NCBI RefSeq assembly: GCF_000156395.1
Contig: NZ_GG703817.1
Coordinates: 767,395 to 831,394, forward strand
DNA: 64,000 nucleotides
Reading direction: 5' to 3'
Source of the DNA: Providencia rustigianii DSM 4541
GTDB taxonomy: Bacteria > Pseudomonadota > Gammaproteobacteria > Enterobacterales > Enterobacteriaceae
The stretch's first letter is position 1; each line of letters opens with the position of its first letter. The notes below the pieces were generated by a model that made no database searches, was not told the origin of the DNA, and saw nothing but the letters and a program-made list of their open reading frames with translations. Position numbers and translations under genes: made by a program. Of this stretch, positions 18,445 to 28,525 are shown piece by piece.

Positions 18445-18671
18445 ATGCCCCTTGTAACTGGAGACTATTTAGTTTATTTGAAGCGCTATTATATTACTGG
18501 TATGTTTACTTACGAAACACATTTGCTCACCAAACGGGCAATTGTAAAGCAATGGTTAAAAAAACATTGCAGTTAGGTGAATTAGTTTCTGAGGATGATA
18601 ATGGTGAAAATAATAATCAGCCATATATTAATATCACTATTTCCTATTTTAACCCTTGTCCATTAAGTTAA
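18445..18671 (+). pseudogene. Small ORF split at an A7 run (frameshifted gene or programmed -1 frameshift)
   Basis: A 43-codon frame starts at ATG 18445 and ends at 18576. A second frame is open from 18552 to 18671 (39 codons). Both are well-behaved protein-like sequences. Joining them at the A7 run (18558-18564, codons TTA AAA AAA) by a -1 shift gives one 75-residue polypeptide ending SYFNPCPLS. The A AAA AAA heptamer is in the right phase for slippage. A one-base deletion making a pseudogene is equally possible. Family not recognised. Confidence 0.4.
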
Positions 18672-18728
18672 TCTAAAATATGTATGGCAGTTTATCGAAA
18701 TAAGACTATCACTCTAAAGGAAATTAAA

Positions 18729-19076
18729 ATGACACTTAATGACACTCATTATAAAAACCCTCAGCAACCCTGTATTGTTCTCTGTACAACCAACACCCAT
18801 GATAGCGCAATTAAAATTACCCAACATCTGTTAAATAATCGCCTTGCTGCCTGTGTTTCGTTATTACCCCAAGTAACATCCGTTTATCTATGGAAAGGAG
18901 CGGTGACTGAAGATAATGAAATTTTACTGCTAATCAAAAGTACCATCGCCAACCAACAAGCCCTATTTGACGCCATCAGAGAGATCCATCCTTATGAAAC
19001 ACCAGAATTAATTTGCTTAGATCCTAGCCAAGTAGAGGATAATTATTTGCAATGGTTAGTAAACTCGGTTCGTTAA
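18729..19076 (+). CDS. cutA: CutA-like divalent-cation tolerance protein
   Basis: This 115-residue ferredoxin-like trimeric CutA1 family protein has the hallmarks RLAACVSLLPQVTSVYLWKG and REIHPYETPELICL. I use ATG 18729, preceded by AAAGGA, and not the in-frame ATG at 18684 that adds 15 unconserved residues. CutA is linked to copper/divalent cation tolerance in E. coli, though its molecular role is unsettled. It is single-gene here; in E. coli cutA adjoins dsbD, which is not the case here. Confidence 0.9.
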   Translation: MTLNDTHYKNPQQPCIVLCTTNTHDSAIKITQHLLNNRLAACVSLLPQVTSVYLWKGAVTEDNEILLLIKSTIANQQALFDAIREIHPYETPELICLDPSQVEDNYLQWLVNSVR

Positions 19077-19211
19077 CAGGAAAGATTTACACATTAAATA
19101 AGCTTTATTTCAATATAGCATAAAGTGAAAATCACGAATTTTCGATTGTTTGGTCGAGTTTGTTACGTTAATGTCTAGTGGTATATAGATATTCTCGCTT
19201 AATATTTATTT

Positions 19212-19237
19212 TCCTCCATAATTTGGAGGATTTTTTT
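19212..19237 (+). terminator. Intrinsic terminator downstream of cutA
   Basis: TCCTCCA / TGGAGGA with a 5-nt loop then T7. It is 135 bp after the cutA stop, so it may serve cutA or an unseen small transcript. Confidence 0.8.
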
Positions 19238-19436
19238 ATACAAATATCCATATCCATATTAAATAATGAAATACCTAATTTATAGGTAAAATACCAATGA
19301 CATGTATCAATTTTAATTAAATATAAAGAATAATAAGGCATTAGATATTATTTCACATACATATCTTGCTTAATCAGAGTTAAATATTATATTTAAATAC
19401 ATAATGTAAATTAATATAAAATTTAATGGTGTATTC

Positions 19437-19778
19437 ATGACTAAATTCAAACAGATTACCCAAGACCTTCTCTTGAATATAGACGAGCTTGCTAAAAATA
19501 TTCCTGATGTTATCAATCAATTTTCAAGGCTACAGATAGCAAGTACAAATGATGGAGCATTAGATAAAAAAACCAAGGAATTGATTGCAGTAGGGATTGC
19601 TGTTGCAAATCGCTGTGATGGTTGTATAGGTTTTCATACAAAAACATTGGTCGATTTAGGTGTTACAAAGCAAGAGCTAACCGAAGCTCTTGGTGTCGCT
19701 ATTTTGATGGGGGGAGGCCCCTCTGTAATGTATGCCACTGAAACATTACGTGCCTATAATGAGTTTATAGATAAATAA
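19437..19778 (+). CDS. Carboxymuconolactone decarboxylase-family (AhpD-like) protein
   Basis: This 113-residue all-helical protein has the AhpD-type redox motif C60-x-x-C63 with H67 (CDGCIGFH). Members act as alkylhydroperoxidase-like or gamma-carboxymuconolactone decarboxylase-like enzymes. The CxxC argues for a peroxidase-like or thiol redox role over ring decarboxylation. It stands alone, convergent with betA. The ATG follows an AT-rich leader with a weak ribosome binding site. Confidence 0.85.
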   Translation: MTKFKQITQDLLLNIDELAKNIPDVINQFSRLQIASTNDGALDKKTKELIAVGIAVANRCDGCIGFHTKTLVDLGVTKQELTEALGVAILMGGGPSVMYATETLRAYNEFIDK

Positions 19779-19800
19779 TTTCATTAAATCTATTATTAAC

Positions 19801-19825
19801 CAAGAGAGGGATATCCCCCCTCTTG
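19801..19825. terminator. Hairpin between CMD-family gene and betA (convergent)
   Basis: CAAGAGAGGG / CCCCCTCTTG with one mismatch, followed by CTCTTT on the plus strand. Confidence 0.5.
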
Positions 19826-19859
19826 CTCTTTAGACTTCACAAAGTTGTTATCATTTAAT

Positions 19860-21512
19860 CTATTGATGGCTTGCTTGATAATACGGTGCTTTACTTGCAG
19901 GTAACGGCGTTCGCCCTCGAATTTTATCTGCCATTTTTTCGGCGATCATAATCGTGGTTGCATTTAAGTTCCCTGTAATAATCTGCGGCATCACCGAGGC
20001 ATCAATGACTCGAAGATTTTCAACTCCATGCACACGCCCTGCGCCATCAACTACCGCCATTTCATCCAATCCCATCTTACAAGTACCACAAGGATGAAAA
20101 GCAGTTTCAGCATGTTCCCGCACGAACGTATCGATCTGCTCATCCGTTATGACCTGATTACCGGGGCTAATTTCTTCGCCGCGATAGGGCGCTAATGCAG
20201 GTTGCGCCATAATTTCTCGCGTGATCCGAATGGCTGCTCGAAATTCTTCCCAATCCTGCTCACAGGACATGTAATTAAAAACAATGCTGGGATGCTGACG
20301 AGGATCGAGAGATTTGATTCGTACACGTCCACGGCTCGGTGAGCGCATTGACCCTACATGTGCTTGGAAACCATGTTGGTTAACCGCATTGCTACCATTG
20401 TAATTAATTGCCACTGGTAAGAAATGAAATTGAATATTGGGCCACGCAAATTTTTCACTGCTACGAATAAAGCCGCCGGCTTCAAATTGGTTACTTGAGC
20501 CAATTCCCGTTCCCTTAAAAAGCCATTCAGCCCCAATTTTAGGTTGGTTAAACCATTTTAATGCTGGATACAGTGAAACAGGCTGCTTGCACTCATATTG
20601 TAAATACATTTCTAAATGATCTTGAAGGTTTTCACCCACCCCTTCCAAGATATGTACTGGTAAAATATTAAACTCTTTTAGGATGGCTTCAGGACCGATA
20701 CCTGAGCGTTGCAAAATCTGTGGAGAAGCAATCGCACCAGCGCAAAGCAGCACCTCTTTACGCGCGGTGGCATGGGTAGGTTGTTGACTCTTTCCACGAT
20801 AATATTTTACGCCCACCGCTTTTTTGCCATCAAATTCGATAATATCGGTAGTCGCATGGGTCACAATGATTAAATTACGCCGAGAACGTGCTTGATCTAA
20901 GTAACCTCGGGCGGTACTGGCTCGGCGTCCATGGGGAGTAACCGTGCGGTCCATTGGACCAAATCCCTCTTGCTGATAACCATTCAAATCATCAGTTCGG
21001 GGATATCCCGCTTGAACACCCGCCTCCACCATCGCGTGGAAAAGTACGTTATTTTTGGGTTTAGGCGTCGTCACGCTTACTGGGCCTTGGTCACCATGAT
21101 AAGCATTGCCCCCAATATCTCGAGTTTCCGCCTTACGAAAATAAGGCAGACAATGACGGTAGTGCCAATCCTCTAAACCGGGCGCTTTTGCCCATTCATC
21201 AAAGTCCATGGCATTTCCACGGATATAACACATACCATTAATTAATGAAGAACCACCTAGCCCTTTACCTCGCCCACATTCCATGCGACGGTTATTCATA
21301 TAGGGTTCAGGATCAGTTTCGTATGCCCAATTATAGCGACGTCCTTGTAACGGGTAAGCCAATGCCGCTGGCATTTGTGTGCGAAAATCGAACCGGTGAT
21401 CCGGTCCTCCTGCTTCAAGGAGCAGCACAGTAACATCAGAATCTTCTGTCAGGCGGGTAGCTAGAACGTTACCGGCTGAACCAGCACCGATAATAATGTA
21501 GTCATAGACCAT
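19860..21512 (-). CDS. betA: Choline dehydrogenase
   Basis: This 550-residue GMC-family FAD oxidoreductase, membrane-associated, oxidises choline to betaine aldehyde in glycine-betaine synthesis. It shows the FAD-binding GAGSAG near residues 9-14, the GMC signature [14 protein letters not shown] near 85, and the C-terminal His-containing HPCGTCKMG and [12 protein letters not shown]. The start is ATG 21512, with GAGGAG upstream; the frame's upstream extension to 21536 is unconserved. It is the last gene of betIBA. Confidence 0.95.
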   Translation of the reverse strand: MVYDYIIIGAGSAGNVLATRLTEDSDVTVLLLEAGGPDHRFDFRTQMPAALAYPLQGRRYNWAYETDPEPYMNNRRMECGRGKGLGGSSLINGMCYIRGNAMDFDEWAKAPGLEDWHYRHCLPYFRKAETRDIGGNAYHGDQGPVSVTTPKPKNNVLFHAMVEAGVQAGYPRTDDLNGYQQEGFGPMDRTVTPHGRRASTARGYLDQARSRRNLIIVTHATTDIIEFDGKKAVGVKYYRGKSQQPTHATARKEVLLCAGAIASPQILQRSGIGPEAILKEFNILPVHILEGVGENLQDHLEMYLQYECKQPVSLYPALKWFNQPKIGAEWLFKGTGIGSSNQFEAGGFIRSSEKFAWPNIQFHFLPVAINYNGSNAVNQHGFQAHVGSMRSPSRGRVRIKSLDPRQHPSIVFNYMSCEQDWEEFRAAIRITREIMAQPALAPYRGEEISPGNQVITDEQIDTFVREHAETAFHPCGTCKMGLDEMAVVDGAGRVHGVENLRVIDASVMPQIITGNLNATTIMIAEKMADKIRGRTPLPASKAPYYQASHQ

Positions 21513-21549
21513 TGTTATCTCCTCTGTTTCAGTCAAAGTTAAAAGATGA

Positions 21550-23028
21550 TTAGAAAACGGACGTAAATTCTCCTAGTTCAATTTGAATGGATTTTATTTG
21601 TGTATAATTTTGCAACGTGACCAACCCATTTTCACGGCCTACACCAGAGTGTTTATAGCCGCCAACAGGCATTTGTGCTGGAGATTCCCCCCACGTATTG
21701 ACCCAACAAATTCCAGCTTCTAACTGATGAATAACACGATGGGCGCGGGTTAAATCTTGAGTCACGATTCCCGCTGCTAACCCATAGACACTGTGGTTAG
21801 CGCGCTCGATTACCTCATCTTCACTGTGGTAGCTTAAAATACTCATAACAGGCCCAAAAATTTCTTCTTGAGTAATTTGCATTTCATCAAGACAGTCCGT
21901 AAATACGGTCGGTGCCACATACGCCCCGTGAGCAAATTCACCGTCCATCAGACGCTCACCACCGCACAGTAACCTCGCGCCTTGAGCCTTGCCAATTTCG
22001 ATGTAACGCAACACATTTTCCATATGAGAGAAACTCACTAATGGACCAAAGTTCGTCTGCATATCGAGTGGGGAACCGACTTTAATGCGAGCAACACGCT
22101 CAGCAATTTTGGTTTCGAATATGGCCTTTAATGCCTCTGGTACAAATACACGTGTCCCATTCGTGCATACCTGCCCGGAACTATAAAAGTTTGCCATCAT
22201 GGCGATATCGGCGGCTTTGTCTAAGTCAGCATCGTCAAAAATAATTAACGGGGATTTGCCGCCTAGCTCCATGGTGACTTCTTTTAAGCTAGAGGTTGAA
22301 GCATTCGCCATCACTTTTTTTCCTGTCGCGATACCCCCAGTAAAAGAGATTTTAGCAATATCAGGATGCTCCGTGAGCCATTGCCCCACTTCACTACCTA
22401 GCCCAGTGACCACATTAAATACCCCAGCAGGCAGCCCAGCTTCAGTATAAATTTCCGCCAGCTTCAATGCGGTTAATGAGGTCATTTCACTCGGTTTAAA
22501 CACCATGGCATTTCCCGCAGCCAATGCAGGGGCAGATTTCCATAAGGCAATTTGGATAGGATAGTTCCATGCACCAATACCGGCAACGACACCGAGAGGC
22601 TCACGGCGGGTATACACGAATGAAGTATCACGTAGTGGAATTTGTTGCCCTTCTAAGGCAGGGATCAGCCCCGCATAATATTCCAAAACATCCGCCCCTG
22701 TGACAATATCCACAAAGCAGGTTTCAGATAACGGCTTGCCTGTATCGAGGGTTTCTAAATGGGCTAATTCGTCATTGCGTTCACGCAGAATATCCACGGC
22801 ACGACGTAAAATGCGGGAGCGCTCTACTGCCGTCATGGATGCCCAAATTTTTTGTCCCTGTTTTGCACTTTCCACCGCCCAGTCAATGTCTTCTCTGGAA
22901 GCCGATTGCAGATGAGCAATCAACTCTCCATTAGCTGGGTTTATCGCTTCAAACTGCCCACACTCTGGCTGTGAACTGTCCACGTAGCCCCCATGGATAT
23001 AGAGCTTGTGAATGGGTGGATTCTGCAT
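21550..23028 (-). CDS. betB: Betaine aldehyde dehydrogenase
   Basis: This 492-residue NAD(P)-dependent aldehyde dehydrogenase converts betaine aldehyde to glycine betaine. It has the catalytic Glu in MELGGKSP near residue 252 and the catalytic Cys in GQVCTNGTR near residue 286. The cofactor-binding GFTGG-type loop reads [10 protein letters not shown]. An AGGAGA site precedes the ATG. It lies between betI and betA with 20-40 bp gaps. Confidence 0.95.
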   Translation of the reverse strand: MQNPPIHKLYIHGGYVDSSQPECGQFEAINPANGELIAHLQSASREDIDWAVESAKQGQKIWASMTAVERSRILRRAVDILRERNDELAHLETLDTGKPLSETCFVDIVTGADVLEYYAGLIPALEGQQIPLRDTSFVYTRREPLGVVAGIGAWNYPIQIALWKSAPALAAGNAMVFKPSEMTSLTALKLAEIYTEAGLPAGVFNVVTGLGSEVGQWLTEHPDIAKISFTGGIATGKKVMANASTSSLKEVTMELGGKSPLIIFDDADLDKAADIAMMANFYSSGQVCTNGTRVFVPEALKAIFETKIAERVARIKVGSPLDMQTNFGPLVSFSHMENVLRYIEIGKAQGARLLCGGERLMDGEFAHGAYVAPTVFTDCLDEMQITQEEIFGPVMSILSYHSEDEVIERANHSVYGLAAGIVTQDLTRAHRVIHQLEAGICWVNTWGESPAQMPVGGYKHSGVGRENGLVTLQNYTQIKSIQIELGEFTSVF

Positions 23029-23049
23029 AATTTCTCCTATGAATTGCTA

Positions 23050-23652
23050 TTAGGTGGTCTTGTCCCCTGCTCGATTAAGTTGCATATCGATATACTCGTT
23101 GGTAATGCTCAACGCTTCTTCAACCGGAAAAACCTCTCGACTCAATGCACTGCGTAACCATAAGCCATCAATCAATGCGGCCAAACCTTTGGCTGCACGT
23201 CGGGCATCTGATTTATTCAATACACGCCCAAACTCATAGCTGAGATTGGAATATAAGCGGCGATCATTGACATGTTGTAAACGATTCAAATTAGGCTGAT
23301 GCATACTGCTAGCCCAGAAGGCTAACCATGTTTTCATCGCAGCGTCACTGATTTGTATCGGATCAAAATTACCTTCAACAATCGCTTGAATACGGCGTTT
23401 TGGATCCTCACCCGTCAGCATTCTTAGGCGCATAGCGATACCAAATCCCAACTGGTATTGAATATGACGCATAGTCGCTTCCAATAAACCATTTTTGTCA
23501 CGAAAGTAATGGCTGATGATTCCAGTAGAAACACCGGCTTTGCGTGCGATTAACACAAAACTGGCTTCCTGCATTCCTACTTCGTTAATGACCGCTAAAG
23601 TGGCTTGGATTAACTGCTGTTTACGTATCGATTGTATTCCAATTTTTGGCAT
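23050..23652 (-). CDS. betI: TetR-family repressor of choline genes
   Basis: This 200-residue BetI repressor has an N-terminal TetR helix-turn-helix ([24 protein letters not shown]) and a ligand domain that senses choline. The start is taken at the [11 protein letters not shown] methionine, which aligns with known BetI N-termini; 11 extra codons upstream to 23685 are unlikely. It is the first gene of betIBA and divergent from betT, so it probably controls both. Confidence 0.93.
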   Translation of the reverse strand: MPKIGIQSIRKQQLIQATLAVINEVGMQEASFVLIARKAGVSTGIISHYFRDKNGLLEATMRHIQYQLGFGIAMRLRMLTGEDPKRRIQAIVEGNFDPIQISDAAMKTWLAFWASSMHQPNLNRLQHVNDRRLYSNLSYEFGRVLNKSDARRAAKGLAALIDGLWLRSALSREVFPVEEALSITNEYIDMQLNRAGDKTT

Positions 23653-23703
23653 GGCATGGGGACCTAAAAAAACCACTGAACCCATTTATTAAACGTTTTT
23701 TTA

Positions 23704-23717
23704 ATTGAATGTTCAAT
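23704..23717. promoter_or_regulatory. Candidate BetI operator in betI-betT divergent region
   Basis: ATTGAA TG TTCAAT is a perfect palindrome in the 200-bp divergent region, in the size range of TetR-family operators and similar to reported BetI sites. Confidence 0.6.
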
Positions 23718-23861
23718 CAATATTAACTATTGTTTATAACAATAAATTCACAAACACATCGAGGAGATACCCGTGAAATTTTAAATCTTCGCTAATAATT
23801 CAATACGTTAGAGAAGAAATAAACTTTAAATTTTCATATGGATAAAATTGTGGAACTGCCA

Positions 23862-25904
23862 ATGACAAATTCAAAAAGTCCCAAGAATGAGCAGAAAGAC
23901 AAACTTAATTCTGTTGTTTTTTTTACCTCCGCCGCGCTAATTTTAGCGTTTTCTTTTTTTACCATCCTAATGACTGATACCGCGAATCAGTGGATTGTGA
24001 CTGCGCTAGGATGGGTCTCTAAAACCTTTGGTTGGTACTATTTATTAGCCGCCACTTTATACATCGTATTCGTGATTTTTATCGCCACGTCACGCTTTGG
24101 AAATATCAAGCTAGGGCCTGAGCAATCCAAACCAGAATTCAGCATGCTCAGTTGGTCTGCCATGTTATTCGCCGCAGGGATTGGTATTGATTTAATGTTT
24201 TTCTCCGTTGCGGAACCCGTAACTCAATATATGCTACCGCCAACTGGTGAAGGTGAAACCCTTGAAGCGGCTCGTCAGTCGATGGTGTGGACACTGTTTC
24301 ACTATGGACTAACGGGCTGGTCAATGTATGCCTTGATGGGCATTGCACTGGGCTATTTTAGTTATCGTTATAATCTGCCACTCACCATTCGCTCAGCGTT
24401 GTATCCCATTTTTGGTAATCGGATTAATGGACCCATTGGTCATACCGTGGATATTGCCGCCGTATTAGGCACCATTTTTGGTATCGCCACGACGTTGGGA
24501 ATTGGTGTGGTGCAACTCAATTATGGGTTAAAAGTTCTGTTCGACTTTCCTCAAGGACTCACGGTTCAGGGAGGCTTGATTTTCCTCTCGGTAGTGATGG
24601 CTGTGATTTCAGCTACCTCTGGCGTGAATAAAGGCATCCGTATTTTGTCTGAATTGAATGTATTACTGGCGCTAGGATTGATTTTATTTATCTTATTTGT
24701 CGGCGATACCGAATTCCTACTTAATGCCTTAGTGCTGAATGTTGGGGATTATATTAATCGTTTTATGGGGATGACCCTGAACAGCTTTGCATTTGATCGC
24801 CCCACAGATTGGATGAATAGCTGGACACTGTTTTTCTGGGCGTGGTGGGTGGCATGGTCACCGTTTGTTGGGTTATTTTTGGCTCGAATATCCCGAGGTC
24901 GCACCATTCGCCAGTTTGTGATTGGTACACTGATTATTCCTTTCGTATTCACTTTGCTGTGGCTGTCTATTTTCGGAAACAGCGCGTTATATGAAATTAT
25001 TCACGGCAATAAAGCATTAGCGCAAACTGTATTAGAAGCACCTGAAAAAGGATTTTATTCCCTATTAGCGTTATATCCCGGTTTTGGATTCACAGCTTCG
25101 GTCGCCACAATTACTGGGCTACTTTTCTATGTCACTTCAGCGGATTCAGGCTCGCTGGTGCTGGGGAATTTCACCTCAAAACTGAGCGATATAAACAGTG
25201 ATTCACCTAATTGGCTGCGGGTTTTCTGGTCGGTTGCCATCGGTTTATTGACTCTAGGAATGTTAATGACTGATGGGGTTTCTGCCCTGCAAAATACCAC
25301 GGTGATTATGGGGCTACCCTTTAGCTTTGTGATTTTCTTTGTGATGGCGGGGTTATATAAGTCGCTGAGATTTGAGGATTTCCGTCGTGTTAGTGCGATT
25401 AATACCAACGCACCAGCTCCGCTGTATGGTAATGAGCCGATTAAATGGAAACAGCGCTTAGGTCGGGTGATGAATTTCCCCGGAACAACCTATACGCGGC
25501 GAATGTTGGATTTAGTGTGTATTCCTGCCATGCAAGATGTTGCCAAAGAGTTAGAGCTACGCGGTGCACAGGTGGAATTTACTATTCATCCACTTCCTGA
25601 AGACGAGCGACTTAATCATTTAGAGTTAGTGGTCGATCTGGCTGAGGAGCAGAGTTTTATCTATCAAATTTGGCCACGTCGTTACACTGTTCCAAGCTTC
25701 ACTTACCGTGCGCGCTCGGGTAAATCTCATTATTACCGACTTGAAACCTATCTATGGGAAGGCACCCAAGCCAATGACTTAATGGATTACACCAAAGAGC
25801 AGGTGATCAGCGATATTCTCGACCAGTATGAAAAGCATTTGAATTTTATTCATTTAAGTCGTGAAGCACCGGGAGCGACTCTGACGTTCCCTGAAGGCGC
25901 ATAA
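23862..25904 (+). CDS. betT: High-affinity choline transporter (BCCT family)
   Basis: This roughly 680-residue BCCT transporter imports choline with protons for conversion to glycine betaine. It has 12 membrane segments, the BCCT tryptophan-rich block (TLFFWAWWVAWSPFVGLFLARISRGR) near residue 320, and the long cytoplasmic C-terminal extension typical of BetT. I start at ATG 23862 because it aligns with E. coli BetT; the ATG at 23838 (8 residues earlier) is possible, and neither has a strong ribosome binding site. Divergent from betIBA. Confidence 0.95.
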   Translation: MTNSKSPKNEQKDKLNSVVFFTSAALILAFSFFTILMTDTANQWIVTALGWVSKTFGWYYLLAATLYIVFVIFIATSRFGNIKLGPEQSKPEFSMLSWSAMLFAAGIGIDLMFFSVAEPVTQYMLPPTGEGETLEAARQSMVWTLFHYGLTGWSMYALMGIALGYFSYRYNLPLTIRSALYPIFGNRINGPIGHTVDIAAVLGTIFGIATTLGIGVVQLNYGLKVLFDFPQGLTVQGGLIFLSVVMAVISATSGVNKGIRILSELNVLLALGLILFILFVGDTEFLLNALVLNVGDYINRFMGMTLNSFAFDRPTDWMNSWTLFFWAWWVAWSPFVGLFLARISRGRTIRQFVIGTLIIPFVFTLLWLSIFGNSALYEIIHGNKALAQTVLEAPEKGFYSLLALYPGFGFTASVATITGLLFYVTSADSGSLVLGNFTSKLSDINSDSPNWLRVFWSVAIGLLTLGMLMTDGVSALQNTTVIMGLPFSFVIFFVMAGLYKSLRFEDFRRVSAINTNAPAPLYGNEPIKWKQRLGRVMNFPGTTYTRRMLDLVCIPAMQDVAKELELRGAQVEFTIHPLPEDERLNHLELVVDLAEEQSFIYQIWPRRYTVPSFTYRARSGKSHYYRLETYLWEGTQANDLMDYTKEQVISDILDQYEKHLNFIHLSREAPGATLTFPEGA

Positions 25905-25914
25905 TTTAATTCGT

Positions 25915-25948
25915 ACAAAAAAATCAGGCGCTCAATGAGCGCCCTGAT
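25915..25948 (-). terminator. Intrinsic terminator of the small lipoprotein gene
   Basis: ATCAGGGCGCTCA pairs with TGAGCGCCTGAT (one bulge); the minus strand then reads T7. It lies between convergent betT and the lipoprotein gene. Confidence 0.75.
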
Positions 25949-25969
25949 ATCGACTAATTTCAATATTAC

Positions 25970-26329
25970 TTATTCATTTTTGAGCTGTTGCTCTAGCATG
26001 GAGCGAATTTCTTTTGGGTCATTCATCCACGATAAATGCCCCGGGCACCCTGCTGCTGTAGGGTTAATATCACAAGGACGGATTTGATTAAAAATCGATT
26101 TTTGCTCTTCATCCCGCTGTTCTAATAAATATTGATAACTTTGATCTTTCTGTGCAATTTTCAATTTGGGGTCAAATTTAAATTTTTGTTCTTCTTGCAG
26201 TGTGTCGATGCCTTGGTAGTTTTCATTATATAGGCGATCAGCGGGTGACTTTTCTTTAAATGACAAGTCCGTGGTACAACCGAAAGAAGAAAAACCAAGA
26301 AAAAATACAAAAATAACCTTTTTAAACAT
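25970..26329 (-). CDS. Small lipoprotein of unknown function
   Basis: From ATG 26329 the product is 119 residues, with a lipoprotein signal (FKKVIFVFFLGFSSFGC, Cys at 18). The mature part is charged and helical, with two further Cys flanking a Pro-rich stretch (RPCDINPTAAGCPGH). The frame extends upstream to 26389 but those residues would bury the signal. No family recognised. Confidence 0.75.
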   Translation of the reverse strand: MFKKVIFVFFLGFSSFGCTTDLSFKEKSPADRLYNENYQGIDTLQEEQKFKFDPKLKIAQKDQSYQYLLEQRDEEQKSIFNQIRPCDINPTAAGCPGHLSWMNDPKEIRSMLEQQLKNE

Positions 26330-26697
26330 ATGGATACCTATCACGAAATATAATGCTGCATTATATTCCCCTAGAACCCATCGGCACATAATATCTATTT
26401 TTAATTTTATGTTACTTTATTTTTCAATTGGTTACATTTAACTAATTATAAAATCAATTGATTGAATTGCTACAGTCACCATAGTGACTATTTATACAAA
26501 ATCATGTTCACTATTTAAATAACAAAATTCGTCAAAATAAACGTCATTGTGGCTATCTAATTTCAACAAAATAACCATGGAAATAGTTTGATGAACAACT
26601 CCCTTATTTCCTCCTATAAAAACACAGCGAAAAACAGGCAATTTTCTCAATTTCGAGCTAAACCTATATAAGCGATGTTTATTTTAGAGGGAATGTG
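26330..26697. other. Divergent intergenic region
   Basis: About 370 AT-rich bases between the divergent lipoprotein and acetyltransferase genes. Promoters are presumably here; no repeat or RNA gene seen. Confidence 0.4.
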
Positions 26698-27138
26698 ATG
26701 GAGACGGCGAACAGTCAGATTATCTATAAAGTGAATCACTCCATTTCTGTGGATGATTTTCTAAATTTGATCAACCAATCTCCGCTGGATACGCTGGTTC
26801 CTTCGGATAATTTGGCACTGCTAGATTCGATGTTAAATAATGCAGATTTGTTGATTAGTGCATGGGTGGATGAGCAATTAGTGGGATTTGCCCGTGGGAT
26901 CACGGATTTTAGTTTTTGCTGCTATATCTCTGAAATTGCGGTAGATACTGAGTATCTTCACCAAGGTGTTGGCAAGCATTTATTGCGCCTGACCGCTGAA
27001 GAACTCCCCCCAGAGTGCCAGATTATTTTTCGCTCCACCCCCGACTCACAAAACACCTACCCCAAGCTAGGCTTTACTCCCATCCCCCATATTTGGCATA
27101 TTTCCGCCAAGCAGTTTATCGAAAAAGTAAAAAGCTAG
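26698..27138 (+). CDS. GNAT-family N-acetyltransferase
   Basis: This 146-residue protein has the GNAT core: a conserved strand with VGFARGITD, then EIAVDTEYLHQGVGKHLLR, where QGVGKHL is the acetyl-CoA pyrophosphate-binding loop (near residue 95), and a C-terminal YPKLGF segment. The substrate is unknown. The start is ATG 26698, with GAGGG upstream, in preference to GTG 26695. It sits just left of the fliA end, separated by ERIC repeats. Confidence 0.85.
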   Translation: METANSQIIYKVNHSISVDDFLNLINQSPLDTLVPSDNLALLDSMLNNADLLISAWVDEQLVGFARGITDFSFCCYISEIAVDTEYLHQGVGKHLLRLTAEELPPECQIIFRSTPDSQNTYPKLGFTPIPHIWHISAKQFIEKVKS

Positions 27139-27202
27139 TTTTTAAAGTGTTCAACTTCATTGTGTCATTTCATTATTGCGTCACTTCATTTATTTTTTGT
27201 TT

Positions 27203-27290
27203 TTTAATTTTTCTTTTAACCTTACCCAAGCATAGCTCTAAATAATTCGCGTTGTGGCAAGGCGGCGAATACGCTAATTCCAAGGAACGC
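27203..27290. repeat. Truncated ERIC copy with its flank
   Basis: TAGCTCTAAATAATTCG at 27233 begins an ERIC that degenerates after about 40 bp. The preceding flank (TTTTTCTTTTAACCTTACCCAA region) recurs before the full ERIC at 27343, so flank plus ERIC start is a direct repeat of about 55 bp. Confidence 0.7.
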
Positions 27291-27342
27291 AAAGTTAAAA
27301 CTTAGATAATTTTGAATTTTTCTTTTTGGCCTTACCCAACCA

Positions 27343-27467
27343 TAGCTCTAAATAATTCGAATCACGGCTAGGCGGCAAGCGAAGATATCCCGATGAGCAT
27401 ACATAAGTATGTGATTCGGGTAGCTGAGAGCAGCCAACAACGCTGTGGTTCGAAGTATGACGAGCTA
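27343..27467. repeat. ERIC element at the fliA 3' end
   Basis: This is a 125-bp ERIC bounded by TAGCTC and GAGCTA, with core CCGATGAGCATACATAAG and TATGTGATTCGGG. Its last three bases (CTA, minus strand TAG) are the fliA stop codon. Confidence 0.9.
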
Positions 27468-28181
27468 CGATTTCAACTTAGAGCGCAACCGCTTAATAGC
27501 CTGGCTGTGTAATTGACTGACCCTCGACTCCCCCACCTCCAAAACCGCCCCAATCTCTTTCAAGTTCAGTTCTTCTTGGTAATACAGCGTCAACACCAGC
27601 ATTTCGCGTTCTGGTAGTTGCTCTATCGCCCCCATGATTTGGTCACGCAAACTCGATTCCATCAATAAACTCAGTGGGTTGCCCCCATCGTCTTCATCCA
27701 TTGACGGCTCGCAGCTTTCCCCATGGATCTCATGCCATTCATCGTAGGAAAACAGTTGGCTGTTATTGGTATCGAGGAGCACTTGACGGTATTCCGACAA
27801 CTCAATATCTAATGACTGAGCAATCTCTGGCTCGCTAGCACTGCGTCCAAGTTTTTGCTCAAGTTCACCAATGGCTTTGGTCATTTCACGAGCTTGACGG
27901 CGCACGCTACGGGGAACCCAGTCGCGACTGCGTAATTCGTCCAGCATGGAGCCGCGAATACGCTGTACGGCATAAGTCGCAAAAGAGGCACCTAATGAAG
28001 CATCGAAACGTTCTAATGCATGAAGTAAACCGATGCCACCCGCTTGGATTAGGTCATCGATATCTACACTGGCAGGAAGTCGGACTTGCAGTTTCAGGGC
28101 TTCATGGCGTATTAGAGGGTAATAACGCTCCCATAGGCTATTTTTATTAATGACACCTTCGGCAGTATATAAATCACTCAC
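27465..28181 (-). CDS. fliA: Flagellar sigma factor sigma-28
   Basis: This roughly 238-residue sigma-70-family group 3 factor directs class III flagellar genes. It shows region 2 (DIDDLIQAGGIGLLHALERFD, TYAVQRIRGSMLDELR), region 3 (RSRDWVPRSVRRQAREM) and region 4 (LPEREMLVLTLYYQEELNLKEIGAVL). I start at GTG 28181 because it aligns with the enterobacterial SLYTAEG start; a GTG at 28193 is also in frame. fliZ, which follows fliA in E. coli, is absent here: an ERIC element and a GNAT gene follow instead. Confidence 0.95.
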   Translation of the reverse strand: MSDLYTAEGVINKNSLWERYYPLIRHEALKLQVRLPASVDIDDLIQAGGIGLLHALERFDASLGASFATYAVQRIRGSMLDELRSRDWVPRSVRRQAREMTKAIGELEQKLGRSASEPEIAQSLDIELSEYRQVLLDTNNSQLFSYDEWHEIHGESCEPSMDEDDGGNPLSLLMESSLRDQIMGAIEQLPEREMLVLTLYYQEELNLKEIGAVLEVGESRVSQLHSQAIKRLRSKLKS

Positions 28182-28352
28182 AACCTGAATCACCCTTCAA
28201 GTTTTAACTAAAGGTAGTCATTATCTGTGTTACGCGTAATTTCAATCCGCAGAGTAAGACACTAAATTAGCCGTTATTCTCTTTATCCTAAATAAAATTA
28301 ATGAATGCGTGCATTTTTTAATTTTTTGCCCTTGACCTTAACAATACCAAAG

Positions 28353-28478
28353 CACGCCCTAAATAATTCGTGTTGCAGCTAGGCGACGAAGGAGATTATC
28401 CCGATGAGCGTACATTGGTACGTGATTCGGGTGAGCGACTGAAGTCAACGACGTTGCAGCGCGAAGAATGACGGGCAT
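28353..28478. repeat. ERIC element between fliA and fliC
   Basis: About 125 bp, from CCCTAAATAATTCGTG to GAATGACGGGC, with core CCCGATGAGCGTACATTGG and TACGTGATTCGGG. It lies between the fliC terminator and the fliA promoter region. Confidence 0.88.
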
Positions 28479-28479
28479 G

Positions 28480-28501
28480 AAAAAGGCCAGCAATGCTGGC
28501 C
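28480..28501 (-). terminator. Intrinsic terminator of fliC
   Basis: GGCCAGC / GCTGGCC with a 3-nt loop followed by T5 on the minus strand, 25 bp after the flagellin stop. Confidence 0.85.
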
Positions 28502-28525
28502 TTCAATAAACTATAAAAATCTAAA

